From positions 1 through 64,000 of the forward strand of contig NZ_LZNS01000001.1 in assembly GCF_001984575.1 (NCBI RefSeq): DNA of 64,000 nt. The letters are read 5' to 3'. The notes beneath the pieces were generated by a model. It was not told the DNA's origin. It did no database searches and saw only the letters and a list, made by a program, of their open reading frames with translations. This stretch comes from Streptomyces sp. MP131-18 (GTDB lineage Bacteria > Actinomycetota > Actinomycetes > Streptomycetales > Streptomycetaceae). Each line of letters starts with the position of its first letter. Position 1 is the stretch's first letter. A program made the translations under genes and the position numbers. This document shows, piece after piece, positions 24,320 to 32,987 of this stretch.

Positions 24320-25587
24320 GCCGCGCTCCGCCGGGGGCGGGTCAGCACCATCGCGGACTGGAAGCCGCCGAAGCCGCTGCCGACGGTCAGCACGGTGTCG
24401 GTGCGGTGTCCGCGCGCGGTCAGCGGGACGTAGTCCAGGTCGCACTCCGGATCGGCGGCGTGCAGATTGGCGGTGGGGGGCACGGTGTGGTGCTCCATGG
24501 CCAGGGCGCAGGCGGCGATCTCGATGGAGCCGATGGCGCCGAGCGAATGCCCCACCATGGACTTGATGGAGCTGACCGGCACCCGGTGGGCGTGCTCCCC
24601 GAGGCTCCGCTTGAACGCGGCGGTCTCGTGCCGGTCGTTCTGCTTGGTGCCGGAGCCGTGGGCGTTGACGTAGTCGATGTCGCCGGGCGCGAGCCGCGCC
24701 TCGGCGAGGGCGGCACGGATGGCCTCGGCCATTTCGGCGCCGTCGGAGCGCAGTCCCGTCATGTGGTAGGCGTTGGACCGCGTGGCGTAGCCGGCGATCT
24801 CGGCGTAGACGTGGGCCCGGCGGCGGTCGGCCGACGCCAGCTCCTCCAGCACGAAGAACGCGGCGCCCTCGCCGAGCACGAAACCGTTACGGGAGGCGTC
24901 GAAGGGGCGCGAGGCGCGCCCCGGTTCCTCGGTGCGCGGCGTGGTCGCCTTGATCGCGTCGAAGCAGGCGAGGGTGATCGGGGAGATCGGCGCGTCGGAG
25001 GCGCCGGCCACCATCACGTCGGCGCTGCCCTCCCGGATCAGCTCGACGGCGTGGCCGACCGCGTCGATGCCGGAGGTGCAGCCGGTGGAGACGACGGCCA
25101 CCGGGCCCTGGGCGCCGGAGGTCCAGGCGACCTCGGCCGCGAAGGAACTGGGCACCAGAGCGTCGTAGAGGTGGGGCGGCGCGTAGCTGTGGTCCACCAG
25201 TTCCAGACGCCCGCCGTCGCTGACGACGCGGTACTCCCGGTCCAGGGTCATGGTGGCGCCGACGGCCGTGCCGACGACGGCGCCGGTGCGGCAGGGGTCG
25301 GTGCCGGCGTCGGCGATCCTGCTGTCGGTGAGCGCTTCCCTGGCGGCGACGACGGCCAGTTGGGCGGCCCGGTCCATGCGCCTGATCTCCTGGGGGCCGA
25401 GGCCGTGCTCCTCCGGGTCGAAGTCGATTTCGGCGGCCACCCGGGAGCGGAACGGCGACGGGTCGAAGAAGGTGATGCCGCGGGTCGCGGTGCGGCCCTC
25501 GCTCAGCAGGCTCCAGAACGGTTTCACGCCCACGCCGCCTGGGGCGACGACGCCGATGCCGGTGATGGCCACGCGCCGTCCGGTCAC
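24316..25587 (-). CDS. Ketosynthase alpha of type II PKS
   Basis: 423 residues from a GTG at 25587. The active-site Cys170 is in VSTGCTSG; the two catalytic histidines are in [11 protein letters not shown] and [20 protein letters not shown] is typical. It condenses malonyl units on the ACP with KS-beta. It overlaps the cyclase gene before it and KS-beta after it by four bases each, so the three are made in fixed ratio. Confidence 0.96.
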   Translation of the reverse strand: MTGRRVAITGIGVVAPGGVGVKPFWSLLSEGRTATRGITFFDPSPFRSRVAAEIDFDPEEHGLGPQEIRRMDRAAQLAVVAAREALTDSRIADAGTDPCRTGAVVGTAVGATMTLDREYRVVSDGGRLELVDHSYAPPHLYDALVPSSFAAEVAWTSGAQGPVAVVSTGCTSGIDAVGHAVELIREGSADVMVAGASDAPISPITLACFDAIKATTPRTEEPGRASRPFDASRNGFVLGEGAAFFVLEELASADRRRAHVYAEIAGYATRSNAYHMTGLRSDGAEMAEAIRAALAEARLAPGDIDYVNAHGSGTKQNDRHETAAFKRSLGEHAHRVPVSSIKSMVGHSLGAIGSIEIAACALAMEHHTVPPTANLHAADPECDLDYVPLTARGHRTDTVLTVGSGFGGFQSAMVLTRPRRSAA

Positions 25588-25913
25588 TGTCCGGCCTCCC
25601 AGGCGTAGAAGCGGGTGGCCATCGCGTCCTTGGGGGAACGCCAGGTCGCCGGGTCGTACGCCTGGACGTACGGCTTGAGGTCTTCGCTGATGCCGACGAA
25701 TCGGGGGTCGGTCCTGGCGTCCTGGATGCGTTCCCCGCCGTCGTTCTCGTCGAAGTCCTGGAGGTGGAAGTACAGGCCGCGGTAGAAGAACAGCTGGCGG
25801 CGGCGGGTGCCCATGCGGTGGGGCATCTCGGTGCCGTCGAAGGCGTCGAACAGCTCCGCGATCTGCCCGGCGGAGTCGGGTGCCAGCCGCGCCACGATGA
25901 GAGTGCTGTGCAT
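25584..25913 (-). CDS. TcmI-family polyketide cyclase (UrdF/JadI-like)
   Basis: 109 residues, the usual size. Begins [12 protein letters not shown] and has [23 protein letters not shown] and [17 protein letters not shown] (shown in part), typical of the SRPBCC-unrelated ferredoxin-like TcmI/PgaF cyclases that close the later rings and give the angular fourth ring. Positioned directly before KS-alpha, overlapping it by four bases, as in angucycline clusters. Confidence 0.9.
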   Translation of the reverse strand: MHSTLIVARLAPDSAGQIAELFDAFDGTEMPHRMGTRRRQLFFYRGLYFHLQDFDENDGGERIQDARTDPRFVGISEDLKPYVQAYDPATWRSPKDAMATRFYAWEAGQ

Positions 25914-25936
25914 GAGTGGTCTCCTGGGGTTGCGGG

Positions 25937-27412
25937 TCAGGCGGCGGCCCGTGCGGGGCCGAACCACCGGGCGAGGGACGTAGGGAGGTCCTGATGGCTG
26001 CCGGGCGCGACCCAGGCGACGTGGCCGTCGGGCCGCAGCAGGACGGCGGAGGTGCGGGGGGCGCCGGCTGCGGGCTGCCGCGGCGCGGCCGTCACGACGT
26101 CGACACGGTCGTCCCAGCCGGCGGCGCGCCGGCGCAGGTGGGCGTTGTCCTCCAGGTCGAGGAGCACGCCACGGCCGCGGCGCAGGAGCGCGGTGCTGCG
26201 GGTGTCCCCGCGCGGCCCGGACAGTGGCAGGTCGGGCATGCGGCGGCCGAGGAGCGGGTGGCTGCCGCCGCCGACGTCGTAGCGGATCTCCAGGCCGGAG
26301 ACCATGGCGGCCAGGTGCCGGGAGACGTCCGGGTAGCGGATCAGTTCGGACAGGACGTCGCGCAGCGGCTGGACCTCGGCGCCGGAAAGGAAGAGGAGCC
26401 CTTGGGCGCGGGTGTTCATCAGCAGCCGCTCCCCGACCGGGTGCCGCTCGCCGTGGTAGGTGTCCAGGAGCCGTTCTTTGGCGCGTCCCCGCACGACGGC
26501 GGCGAGCTTCCACCCGAGGTTGACGGCGTCCTGGATGCTGACGTTCATGCCCTGGCCGCCGGCGGGCAGGTGGATGTGCGCGGCGTCGCCCGCGAGGAGG
26601 ACCCGGCCGCGCCGGTACTCGGTGACCTGCCGGGTGGCGTCGCCGAAGGAGCTGACCCAGACCGGTTCGCCGTGGGAGATGTCCTGGCCGGTGACGCGCT
26701 TCCAGCCGGCCACGACCTCCTCGTAGGAAGGGGAGTCCGTGCGGCGCTGCGGCGGGGTGCCGCGTTCGCACAGGATGAGGCGGGTGACGCCGCCCGGCAA
26801 GGGGCCGACCATCACCATGCCGGCCTCGTAACTCCTGCCGATCATGCGGGGTTCGAGGTCGAGGCCCTTGACGTCGGCGAGGAACATCTCAAGCGTGGCC
26901 GGGCTGCCGGGGAAGTCGAAACCTGCCGCTTTGCGCACCGTGCTGCGCCCGCCGTCGCACCCCACGAGGTAGCGGGTCGTCAGGCTGCGGGGGGTGTCTT
27001 CCGGGGTCTTGACCCGGAGGGTGACGTGGTCGTCGCCGTCGTCGAGGGAGAGCAGTTCGTGTCCGCGGCGCAGGTCGGCGCCCAGCTCACCCGCCCATGC
27101 TTCGAGGACGGCCTCGGTGGCCGACTGCGGAACGGACTTGGCCGCCTGGTGCGCGCCCGCCAGGACACCGAAGTCGACGGGCAGGCCGCCGAAGTGGCCG
27201 ACGTTGCTCGTCTCCACCTCGCCGAAGCGGCTCAGCAGGCCGCGCTGGTCGAAGACCTCCATGGTGCGGGCGGTGAAGCCGAGGCCGCGGGACTCGCCGG
27301 TGCGGTCGGGAAGCTTCTCCAGTACGACGACGTCCACGCCGGCCAGGCGCAGTTCGCCGGCGAGCATCAGCCCGGCGGGGCCGGCGCCCACGATTGTCAC
27401 GTCAGCGTCCAT
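25937..27412 (-). CDS. pgaE: FAD-dependent angucycline hydroxylase (PgaE/UrdE-like)
   Basis: 491 residues from ATG 27412, with AGGAGG upstream. FAD-binding [13 protein letters not shown] at the N-terminus, the DG motif in [12 protein letters not shown] near residue 155, and [16 protein letters not shown] near 280. PgaE and UrdE hydroxylate C-12 of the early angucyclinone. It is the first gene of the core operon. A C-terminal thioredoxin-like domain (~400-491) is normal for the group. The symbol is by analogy. Confidence 0.9.
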   Translation of the reverse strand: MDADVTIVGAGPAGLMLAGELRLAGVDVVVLEKLPDRTGESRGLGFTARTMEVFDQRGLLSRFGEVETSNVGHFGGLPVDFGVLAGAHQAAKSVPQSATEAVLEAWAGELGADLRRGHELLSLDDGDDHVTLRVKTPEDTPRSLTTRYLVGCDGGRSTVRKAAGFDFPGSPATLEMFLADVKGLDLEPRMIGRSYEAGMVMVGPLPGGVTRLILCERGTPPQRRTDSPSYEEVVAGWKRVTGQDISHGEPVWVSSFGDATRQVTEYRRGRVLLAGDAAHIHLPAGGQGMNVSIQDAVNLGWKLAAVVRGRAKERLLDTYHGERHPVGERLLMNTRAQGLLFLSGAEVQPLRDVLSELIRYPDVSRHLAAMVSGLEIRYDVGGGSHPLLGRRMPDLPLSGPRGDTRSTALLRRGRGVLLDLEDNAHLRRRAAGWDDRVDVVTAAPRQPAAGAPRTSAVLLRPDGHVAWVAPGSHQDLPTSLARWFGPARAAA

Positions 27413-27581
27413 CTGCTTGGTCCTCCTCGGGATGCGGGGCGCCCGTGCGGGGCGGCGCGGGAGCACGCACAGGGCCCCCGGTGCCCGGAGCGCGTGCTGC
27501 TCGCGTCCGGCCGGGGGCCATGGCTGTCGTTCGGGGTTGGTGGTTTCTGTTGTCGCGTCGCGGGCGGGGCCCGCCCGGGGG

Positions 27582-28220
27582 TCAGCGCGACACGGCGTCC
27601 GCCAGGAGGTACCGCTTGCCGCCTATTCCGCGCACACCGGGCATCGACAGGGCTTCGAAGCACTCCTTGGGCCGCTCGCTCTGCATGAAGCGTTCGTGGG
27701 CCTCCTCGTCGACCCACTCGGCCCAGTTGAGGACGCGCGTGCCGTCCTGGCTGAGGTGGAAGTGGGAGCCGACGAGGCCGGGGAACGGCGTGCCGAGCGG
27801 GCCGTCGAGCAGATTGTCCGCGGAGCGCCGCTGCCGGTCGCGGCCGTCCACGTCGAAGACGGGCGGAACGAGCAGGCCCGGGGTGCTGCCCGGTTCGAGA
27901 ACGCGCCCGCGGTACAGCGTGTAGCGCACGGGCTCGGTCGCGTCCGGGTCCTCCGCGCCGCGCCCGGCGTCGTGCGCGAAGGTGCGGTAGGCCGCGTCGG
28001 AGGTCCACTGCGCGTACGTCAGCACGTTCTCCGCCTCGGTGCAGGTGAAGACGTTGACGGACAGCATGCCCTCGGGGAGGGCACCGCGCCGGTAGGGGGC
28101 CAGGACGCGCTCGGTCTCGGCGCGCTGTGCCTCGGCGGAGCCGACGTACAGGGGGGTGACCAGCACGATCCCGGCGTCGGGGCGGCTGACGTCGGGGAAG
28201 GGGACCTTCGGGTGCGCCAT
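27582..28220 (-). CDS. Tandem antibiotic-biosynthesis-monooxygenase (ABM) domain protein
   Basis: 212 residues from ATG 28220, preceded by AAGGAG. Two ferredoxin-like ABM domains in tandem: residues ~15-110 (NVFTCTEAENVLTYAQW) and ~110-210 (SHFHLSQDGTRVLNWAEW). ABM-fold oxygenases act without a bound metal and include anthrone oxygenases; B-ring-opening enzymes of jadomycin and gilvocarcin have a related two-domain build with reduced flavin. A ring oxidation or cleavage step on the angucyclinone is possible. The same module is fused to the next upstream gene's flavoprotein. Confidence 0.8.
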   Translation of the reverse strand: MAHPKVPFPDVSRPDAGIVLVTPLYVGSAEAQRAETERVLAPYRRGALPEGMLSVNVFTCTEAENVLTYAQWTSDAAYRTFAHDAGRGAEDPDATEPVRYTLYRGRVLEPGSTPGLLVPPVFDVDGRDRQRRSADNLLDGPLGTPFPGLVGSHFHLSQDGTRVLNWAEWVDEEAHERFMQSERPKECFEALSMPGVRGIGGKRYLLADAVSR

Positions 28221-28250
28221 ATGCGGAATCTCCTTGTGAGACTGACTGAT

Positions 28251-28263
28251 TGACGCGACGTCA
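28251..28263. promoter_or_regulatory. Short perfect dyad upstream of the ABM gene
   Basis: TGACG-CGA-CGTCA is a perfect inverted repeat located 31 bases before the ABM gene start. A second small hairpin (28308-28313 with 28319-28324) lies between it and the fusion gene's stop. The dyad could bind a cluster regulator; the hairpin could be a terminator. Confidence 0.35.
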
Positions 28264-28342
28264 GAACTTGGGTGCGGCGAAGTGCCTGGCGTCTTCCCGA
28301 GGTTAACAACCGTGGGTGACGGTTTGGTGGCTCGGCGCCGGG

Positions 28343-30457
28343 TCAGCGGCCGAGGCCGCGGTACAGGTGGTAGCGCTTGAATCCGATCGGTCTGACCCCC
28401 GGCGTCTCGTGGGTGGCCTTGAGGTTGCCGTGCCGGCTGGCGCCGTCGAGGAACGCCAGATGCGCCTCGTCCGTCGTCCACTCGGCGAAATTGGTCACGC
28501 GGCTGCCGTCGAGGCTGAGGTGGAAATGGGAGGCGATCAGGCCGCGGCACTCGTCCGCCGGCGCGCGCCGGAGCCGGGCGGCGATGGAGTCCGCGATGTG
28601 CCGTTGGCGTTCGGCACCGTCCACGTCGAACATGGCGGTGACGAGTGCGCCGGGCGGCGCTGCCGAAGGGGCGAGCACCACGCTGCGGTACAGCCGGTAC
28701 TCGACGGGCTCGGTGCGGGCCGGTCCGGGCGGAAGCGCGCGCAGGAACGGCCGGTAGGCCGCCGGGTCGGCGCACTGCGCGTACGTCAGTACGTTCTTCC
28801 CGTCCGCGTCGAGGTAGCAGGCGAGGCCGAGGACGCCCGTCGGCCAGGGCCCGGCCGCCCACGCGGCCAGGACCTCGTCGAGCTCGGCGCGGCCGCGTTC
28901 CGCGTCCCCCGCGTACCAGTGGGCGGTGAACACCGCGTGCGCGTCGGGGCGCGGGATGTCCGGCGGCGTGGTGCCGGCCGGGGCGGGCAGCGACGTGGGG
29001 GCGCCGAGGTGGCGGCCCAGCGCCGCTTCCAGCACGTCCCCGGAACCGGCCGTCCAGGCCACGTAGCCGTCCGGTCGCAGGAGGAGCGCCGCGGTGCCGG
29101 GCGCGGGGCCCGCGGGCCGGGCGCGCACCACGTCCAGTCGGTCGGCCCAGCGGCGCGCGGTACGCCGGGGCCCGTCGTCGCCGTCGTCGCCGTCGAGGAG
29201 GAGGAGCACGCCGCGGGCGGTGTGGAGCAGGTCCGTGGTGGTGGTCCTCGAGCCGTCGGGCAGAACGAGTCCGGTCTTCGGCATGCGCCGGCCGAGCAGC
29301 GGGTGCTCGCCCGGGCCCACGTCGTAGCGGATGTCGAGTCCGCTGATCAGTCCGGCCAGCCGGCGGGCGGCCTCCCGGCCGGCGAACACGCCGGTGAGCA
29401 CCTCGCGCAGCGGCTGCATCTCCTCGCCGCCGAGGAACAGTGTCGCCTGGGCGCGGGTGGTGCGGACCAGTTCGGCGCCGACGGGGTGTCGTTCGGCGTG
29501 GTAGGCATCGAGCACGCCGTCGGCGGCGCGGCCCGTCGCGACGGCGCCCAGCCGCCAGCCGAGGGCGACGGCGTCCTGGATGCTGACGTTCATGCCCTGG
29601 CCGCCGGCCGGAAGGTGCACGTGCGCGGCGTCGCCGGCCAGCAGGACGCGTCCGCGGCGGTAGGTGTCGGCCTGCCGCGCCGCGTCGCCGAAGGAGCTGA
29701 CCCACAGTGGGGTGGCCGAGGAGATGTCGTCGCCGCTGACCCGCTTCCAGGCGTCGGCAACCTCGGCGTAGTCGGGCGGGCCGGAGCGCGGGCGGGGGGC
29801 CCGGCCGTGCTCGTGCACGACGATGCGCATCACGCCGTCGCCGAGCGGGGCGGCCAGGAGCATGCCCCGCGGGCGGCGCGCGCCCGACCACAGCGGGCCG
29901 AGGTCAAGGCCCCGCACGTCGGCGAGCAGCAGTTCGGCGGTGGCGTCCGTGCCGGGGAAGCCGAAGCCGCAGGAGCGGCGCACCAGGCTGCGGCCGCCGT
30001 CGCAGCCCACCAGGTAGGGAGCGGTCAGCCGCACGGTGCCGTCCGGGGTACGGACGGTGGCCCCGACGCACTCGCCGTCGTCGACGTCGACGGAGAGGAC
30101 GCGGTGCCCGTGGCGGATGTCCGCGCCCAGCTCCCGGGCCCACTGCGCCAGCACCTGGACGGTGCGCGCCTGCGATACGCCGGTGACGGCGGCGTGCGTG
30201 CCGTCGCCGACCGCGAAGTCGACGGGGACGCTTCCGAAGTGGCCGCCCGGCGCCCGTTCCAACGTCCCGAACCGCTCCAGCAGTCCGCGCTGGTCGAAGA
30301 CTTCGAGCGTGCGGGCGGTGAAGCCCATACCGCGGGACTCCGTGCTCGGCCCGTCCTCCTTCTCGAGAACGGTGACACGTGCGCCGGCCAGCCGCAGTTC
30401 CGCGGCGAGCACGAGTCCCGCGGGGCCCGCGCCGACGACGATCACGTCGCTGTCCAT
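28343..30457 (-). CDS. FAD monooxygenase fused to tandem ABM domains
   Basis: 704 residues from ATG 30457 (GGAGG/GGAG upstream; an in-frame GTG four codons earlier lies within that site). Residues ~1-495 are a PgaE-like flavoprotein: [41 protein letters not shown]. Residues ~500-704 are a two-domain ABM module closely matching the separate ABM protein (SHFHLSLDGSRVTNFAEW). The join follows the flavoprotein's thioredoxin-like domain, and no stop or start intervenes. I do not recall a characterised angucycline enzyme with this layout. Likely performs two successive oxidations on one scaffold. Confidence 0.88.
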   Translation of the reverse strand: MDSDVIVVGAGPAGLVLAAELRLAGARVTVLEKEDGPSTESRGMGFTARTLEVFDQRGLLERFGTLERAPGGHFGSVPVDFAVGDGTHAAVTGVSQARTVQVLAQWARELGADIRHGHRVLSVDVDDGECVGATVRTPDGTVRLTAPYLVGCDGGRSLVRRSCGFGFPGTDATAELLLADVRGLDLGPLWSGARRPRGMLLAAPLGDGVMRIVVHEHGRAPRPRSGPPDYAEVADAWKRVSGDDISSATPLWVSSFGDAARQADTYRRGRVLLAGDAAHVHLPAGGQGMNVSIQDAVALGWRLGAVATGRAADGVLDAYHAERHPVGAELVRTTRAQATLFLGGEEMQPLREVLTGVFAGREAARRLAGLISGLDIRYDVGPGEHPLLGRRMPKTGLVLPDGSRTTTTDLLHTARGVLLLLDGDDGDDGPRRTARRWADRLDVVRARPAGPAPGTAALLLRPDGYVAWTAGSGDVLEAALGRHLGAPTSLPAPAGTTPPDIPRPDAHAVFTAHWYAGDAERGRAELDEVLAAWAAGPWPTGVLGLACYLDADGKNVLTYAQCADPAAYRPFLRALPPGPARTEPVEYRLYRSVVLAPSAAPPGALVTAMFDVDGAERQRHIADSIAARLRRAPADECRGLIASHFHLSLDGSRVTNFAEWTTDEAHLAFLDGASRHGNLKATHETPGVRPIGFKRYHLYRGLGR

Positions 30458-30487
30458 GCCTGTCTCCACCTCCGTGGCGTGCGGTGT

Positions 30488-30706
30488 TCAGGTGGTGCCG
30501 GCTCCGGGGCCGGTCACGGTGATGGCACCGGCCGGGCAGCACTCCGCTATCTCCCTGAGCCGTTCCGGTCCGGCCGCCCGGTCGCCCGCGGGGCGGGCGA
30601 CGGCGTAACCCTCGTCGGTCAGCGAGAACACGGCGGGCGCCATGGCCTCGCACAGTCCCGTGCCGTAGCAGAGGGTCCGGTCCACGCGGACGGCGGCCCG
30701 CATCAC
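30488..30706 (-). CDS. [3Fe-4S] ferredoxin
   Basis: 72 residues from a GTG at 30706 (or the ATG one codon on). Cysteines in CYGTGLCEAMAP and CCPAGAI fit the single-cluster P450-type ferredoxin. Its start overlaps the P450 stop by 4 bases (GTGA), so it is the dedicated electron donor of that P450. The reductase is not in the window. Confidence 0.9.
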   Translation of the reverse strand: MMRAAVRVDRTLCYGTGLCEAMAPAVFSLTDEGYAVARPAGDRAAGPERLREIAECCPAGAITVTGPGAGTT

Positions 30707-31938
30707 GCGTGCCGGGAGGTCGACGTGGTGACCGGCAGTGAGGTGAGGCGCCTGATGGCCCAGTTCTCGATGTACCGCACCCTGTCCCTGGGCACGGCGA
30801 GCGCCAGGGTGGGGAACCGGGCGACCAGGGCGGGAATGGCGATCTCGCCCTCCATCCTGGCCAGCGCCGCGCCGATGCAGTTGTGCAGTCCGTGGCCGAA
30901 GGCGACGTGCCGCGGGCTCTCGGCGGTGATGTTGAGGCGGTCGGGCTCGGTGAAGCGCCGCGGGTCGCGGTTGGCCGCCAGCAGCCCGGCGATGACGGGG
31001 GCGCCCGCGGGCAGCCGGGCGCCCGCGAGCTCGACCGGCTCCGTGGTGACGCGGAACAGGGCGGTGCTGAGGGCGCCCTCGTAGCGCAGCAGTTCTTCGA
31101 CGGCGCTCCTGGCGAGTTCCGGCTGGGCACGGAGCCGGTCGCCCTGCCCTGGGTTGTCCAGCAGCGCGAGGGCGGCGTTCCCGATGAAGCCGCGCACGGT
31201 GTCGCTGCCGCCCATGATGAACGCGGCGACCAGGCCGGTCAGTTCGTCGCCGTCCAGGCGCGTTCCCTCGTCGGTGGCGTCGATGAGTGCCGAGGTGAGG
31301 TCGTCGGCCGGGCGGCTGCGCTTGTCGTCGATGAGCTCGGCGGCGTAGGCGCAGATCCTGCCGAACGCGGCGGGCACGCGGTCCATCAGCGCGGGGTCGG
31401 AGGGGAACGCCTCGTTGAGCGCGGTGACCAGCTCACGGTGCCGCTCGATGCGGAAGCCGAGGATGGCGCCCAGCACGCCCGCGGAGACCTCGCCGGCGTA
31501 GTCGTCCATCACGTCGAAGGCGCCGCGGCGCTCGCAGTCGTCCAGCGCGCGTTCGACGACCGCGTGTACGGTGCCGCGCCACTGTTCCACCCGGCGGGTG
31601 GTGAACGCGCTCATCGCGAGGCGGCGCAGCCGGGGGTGGTCCGGCGGGTCGATGACGGCGATGCCGCGTTCGAGGATGGTGCCCGCGGCACTGACCAGCC
31701 CTGCCGCGCGGAACTCGGCGTTGCCCCAGGTGGCGCCTTCGGCGCTGAACCTGGAGTCGGCGAGCACGGCCCTGACGTCCTCGTAGCGGGTCACCATCCA
31801 GGTGCGGACGTCGCCCACGGGGAAGGGGAATTCGTGCACGGGGGCGTGGTCCCGCAGCCAGGCGAGGGTGGGGAAAGGATCTTGATAGTACGCGGGGGTG
31901 AAGAGCGCCGGGATGTCCGGTGCCACGGTTGACGTCAT
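30703..31938 (-). CDS. Cytochrome P450 of the angucycline cluster
   Basis: 411 residues. The heme loop FGHGLHNCIGAALAR has Cys354; the I-helix is AAFIMGGSDTVRGF and the ExxR motif is EELLR. Cys is present, so it is a working P450 and not the degenerate partner protein some glycosyltransferases need. Coupled to the ferredoxin downstream and to the SCO6745-like gene upstream (4-base overlap). Presumably hydroxylates or couples the aglycone or sugar. Confidence 0.92.
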   Translation of the reverse strand: MTSTVAPDIPALFTPAYYQDPFPTLAWLRDHAPVHEFPFPVGDVRTWMVTRYEDVRAVLADSRFSAEGATWGNAEFRAAGLVSAAGTILERGIAVIDPPDHPRLRRLAMSAFTTRRVEQWRGTVHAVVERALDDCERRGAFDVMDDYAGEVSAGVLGAILGFRIERHRELVTALNEAFPSDPALMDRVPAAFGRICAYAAELIDDKRSRPADDLTSALIDATDEGTRLDGDELTGLVAAFIMGGSDTVRGFIGNAALALLDNPGQGDRLRAQPELARSAVEELLRYEGALSTALFRVTTEPVELAGARLPAGAPVIAGLLAANRDPRRFTEPDRLNITAESPRHVAFGHGLHNCIGAALARMEGEIAIPALVARFPTLALAVPRDRVRYIENWAIRRLTSLPVTTSTSRHA

Positions 31939-32864
31939 GTCCTGTCCTTTCTCGTTGCGGTGCCCAGACGGTTCCACCGCTCGGTGGCGGGCGCGAAGAA
32001 GCCGCGCAGCGGGCCGGGGAACGCTCCGGCATCCGCCGCCCTGTTGACCAGGCCGTGGACGAAGGCCGCCAGTTCGCCGGTGCGGGCGGTGCCGAGGGCC
32101 GCGTAGGGCCCCCGGTCGAGCCGGCCGGTTTCGCGTTCGACGGTGTCCCGCAGTGCGGTGCCGCGTGCGGTCAGGCGCCCGTCGACGTCGACGAGACCCC
32201 GGTCCGCCAGCCGTTCGGCGGCGGCCGACCACTCTTCCTGCCGCCAGCCCCGCTGGGGCATGACGATGTCCTTGGACATGCCGTGCCCGCTCGCGCAGTC
32301 GATGACCAGGGCCTCGATGCCGGTGAGTTCGGCGTGGCCGAGGACGGCGATGTGCCCGTCGCCGCGGTGCTCCCGCAGCAGCGTGGCGGCGTGCCAGAGG
32401 GCTGTGTGGGGTTCCTCCGGTGCTTCGACGGCGGTGTTCGCGGCGTACAGGGGCCGGCCGGGCAGGGCGCCGGCGGTGGCGGCCGCGGCGGCGAGCCGGG
32501 CTGCGTCCGCCATGGCGCGGGAGGTGGTGATCTCCTTGCCGATCAGGCGTTCCAGTGCCCGGCCGATGGCCTTCTGGCGTGCCGCGACCGCCTGCCGCGG
32601 GGTGATGTGCCCCCACAGGGCGGGCAGGCGGGCGGCGATGAGGCCGGGCGCGAAGGCGTTGAACGCCGCGGTCACCAGCTCGGGCCCGGCCGCGCCCAGG
32701 GGGGAGGCCCGGCCGGCGAGGTAGATGCTCGTGTGGTCGTCGATGCCGAAGGTTTCGAGTTCGCCGGCGAGGTCGGGGGTGAAGTAGAGGAGTGAGTGCA
32801 GGGAGTTGAGTGCCTGCGCGCAGCGGCGTGCGGCGGCGGTGGCGTCGTTCGGCGTCGGATGCAT
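31935..32864 (-). CDS. SCO6745-family protein with C-terminal winged-helix-like part
   Basis: 309 residues. The family, as I recall it, is an actinobacterial group of about 290 residues of unknown biochemical role; features are LHSLLYFTPDLAGELETFGI at the start, ALWHAATLLREHRGDGH mid-way, and a MarR-like wing (WSAAAERLADRGLVDVDGRLT) near residues 225-250. Stop overlaps the P450 start by four bases, so it belongs to the tailoring operon. A regulatory or scaffolding role cannot be told from sequence. Confidence 0.65.
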   Translation of the reverse strand: MHPTPNDATAAARRCAQALNSLHSLLYFTPDLAGELETFGIDDHTSIYLAGRASPLGAAGPELVTAAFNAFAPGLIAARLPALWGHITPRQAVAARQKAIGRALERLIGKEITTSRAMADAARLAAAAATAGALPGRPLYAANTAVEAPEEPHTALWHAATLLREHRGDGHIAVLGHAELTGIEALVIDCASGHGMSKDIVMPQRGWRQEEWSAAAERLADRGLVDVDGRLTARGTALRDTVERETGRLDRGPYAALGTARTGELAAFVHGLVNRAADAGAFPGPLRGFFAPATERWNRLGTATRKDRT

Positions 32865-32987
32865 GGCGGCCTCGGGCGTGCGCGTGTCGGGTCCTGGACG
32901 GTGGTGCGGTGGGGCGTCCGAGCCGGGCGTGCCTTCCCGGGGGACGGCTCGGTGCCGGGTCGTGCCCGGTCCCGGACGCCCGGCGCC

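Noticed and set aside
30703-31938. EryCII/DesVIII-type helper protein for the glycosyltransferase
   Set aside because: The heme cysteine (NCIG) is present, so it is a functional P450; those helpers have lost it.
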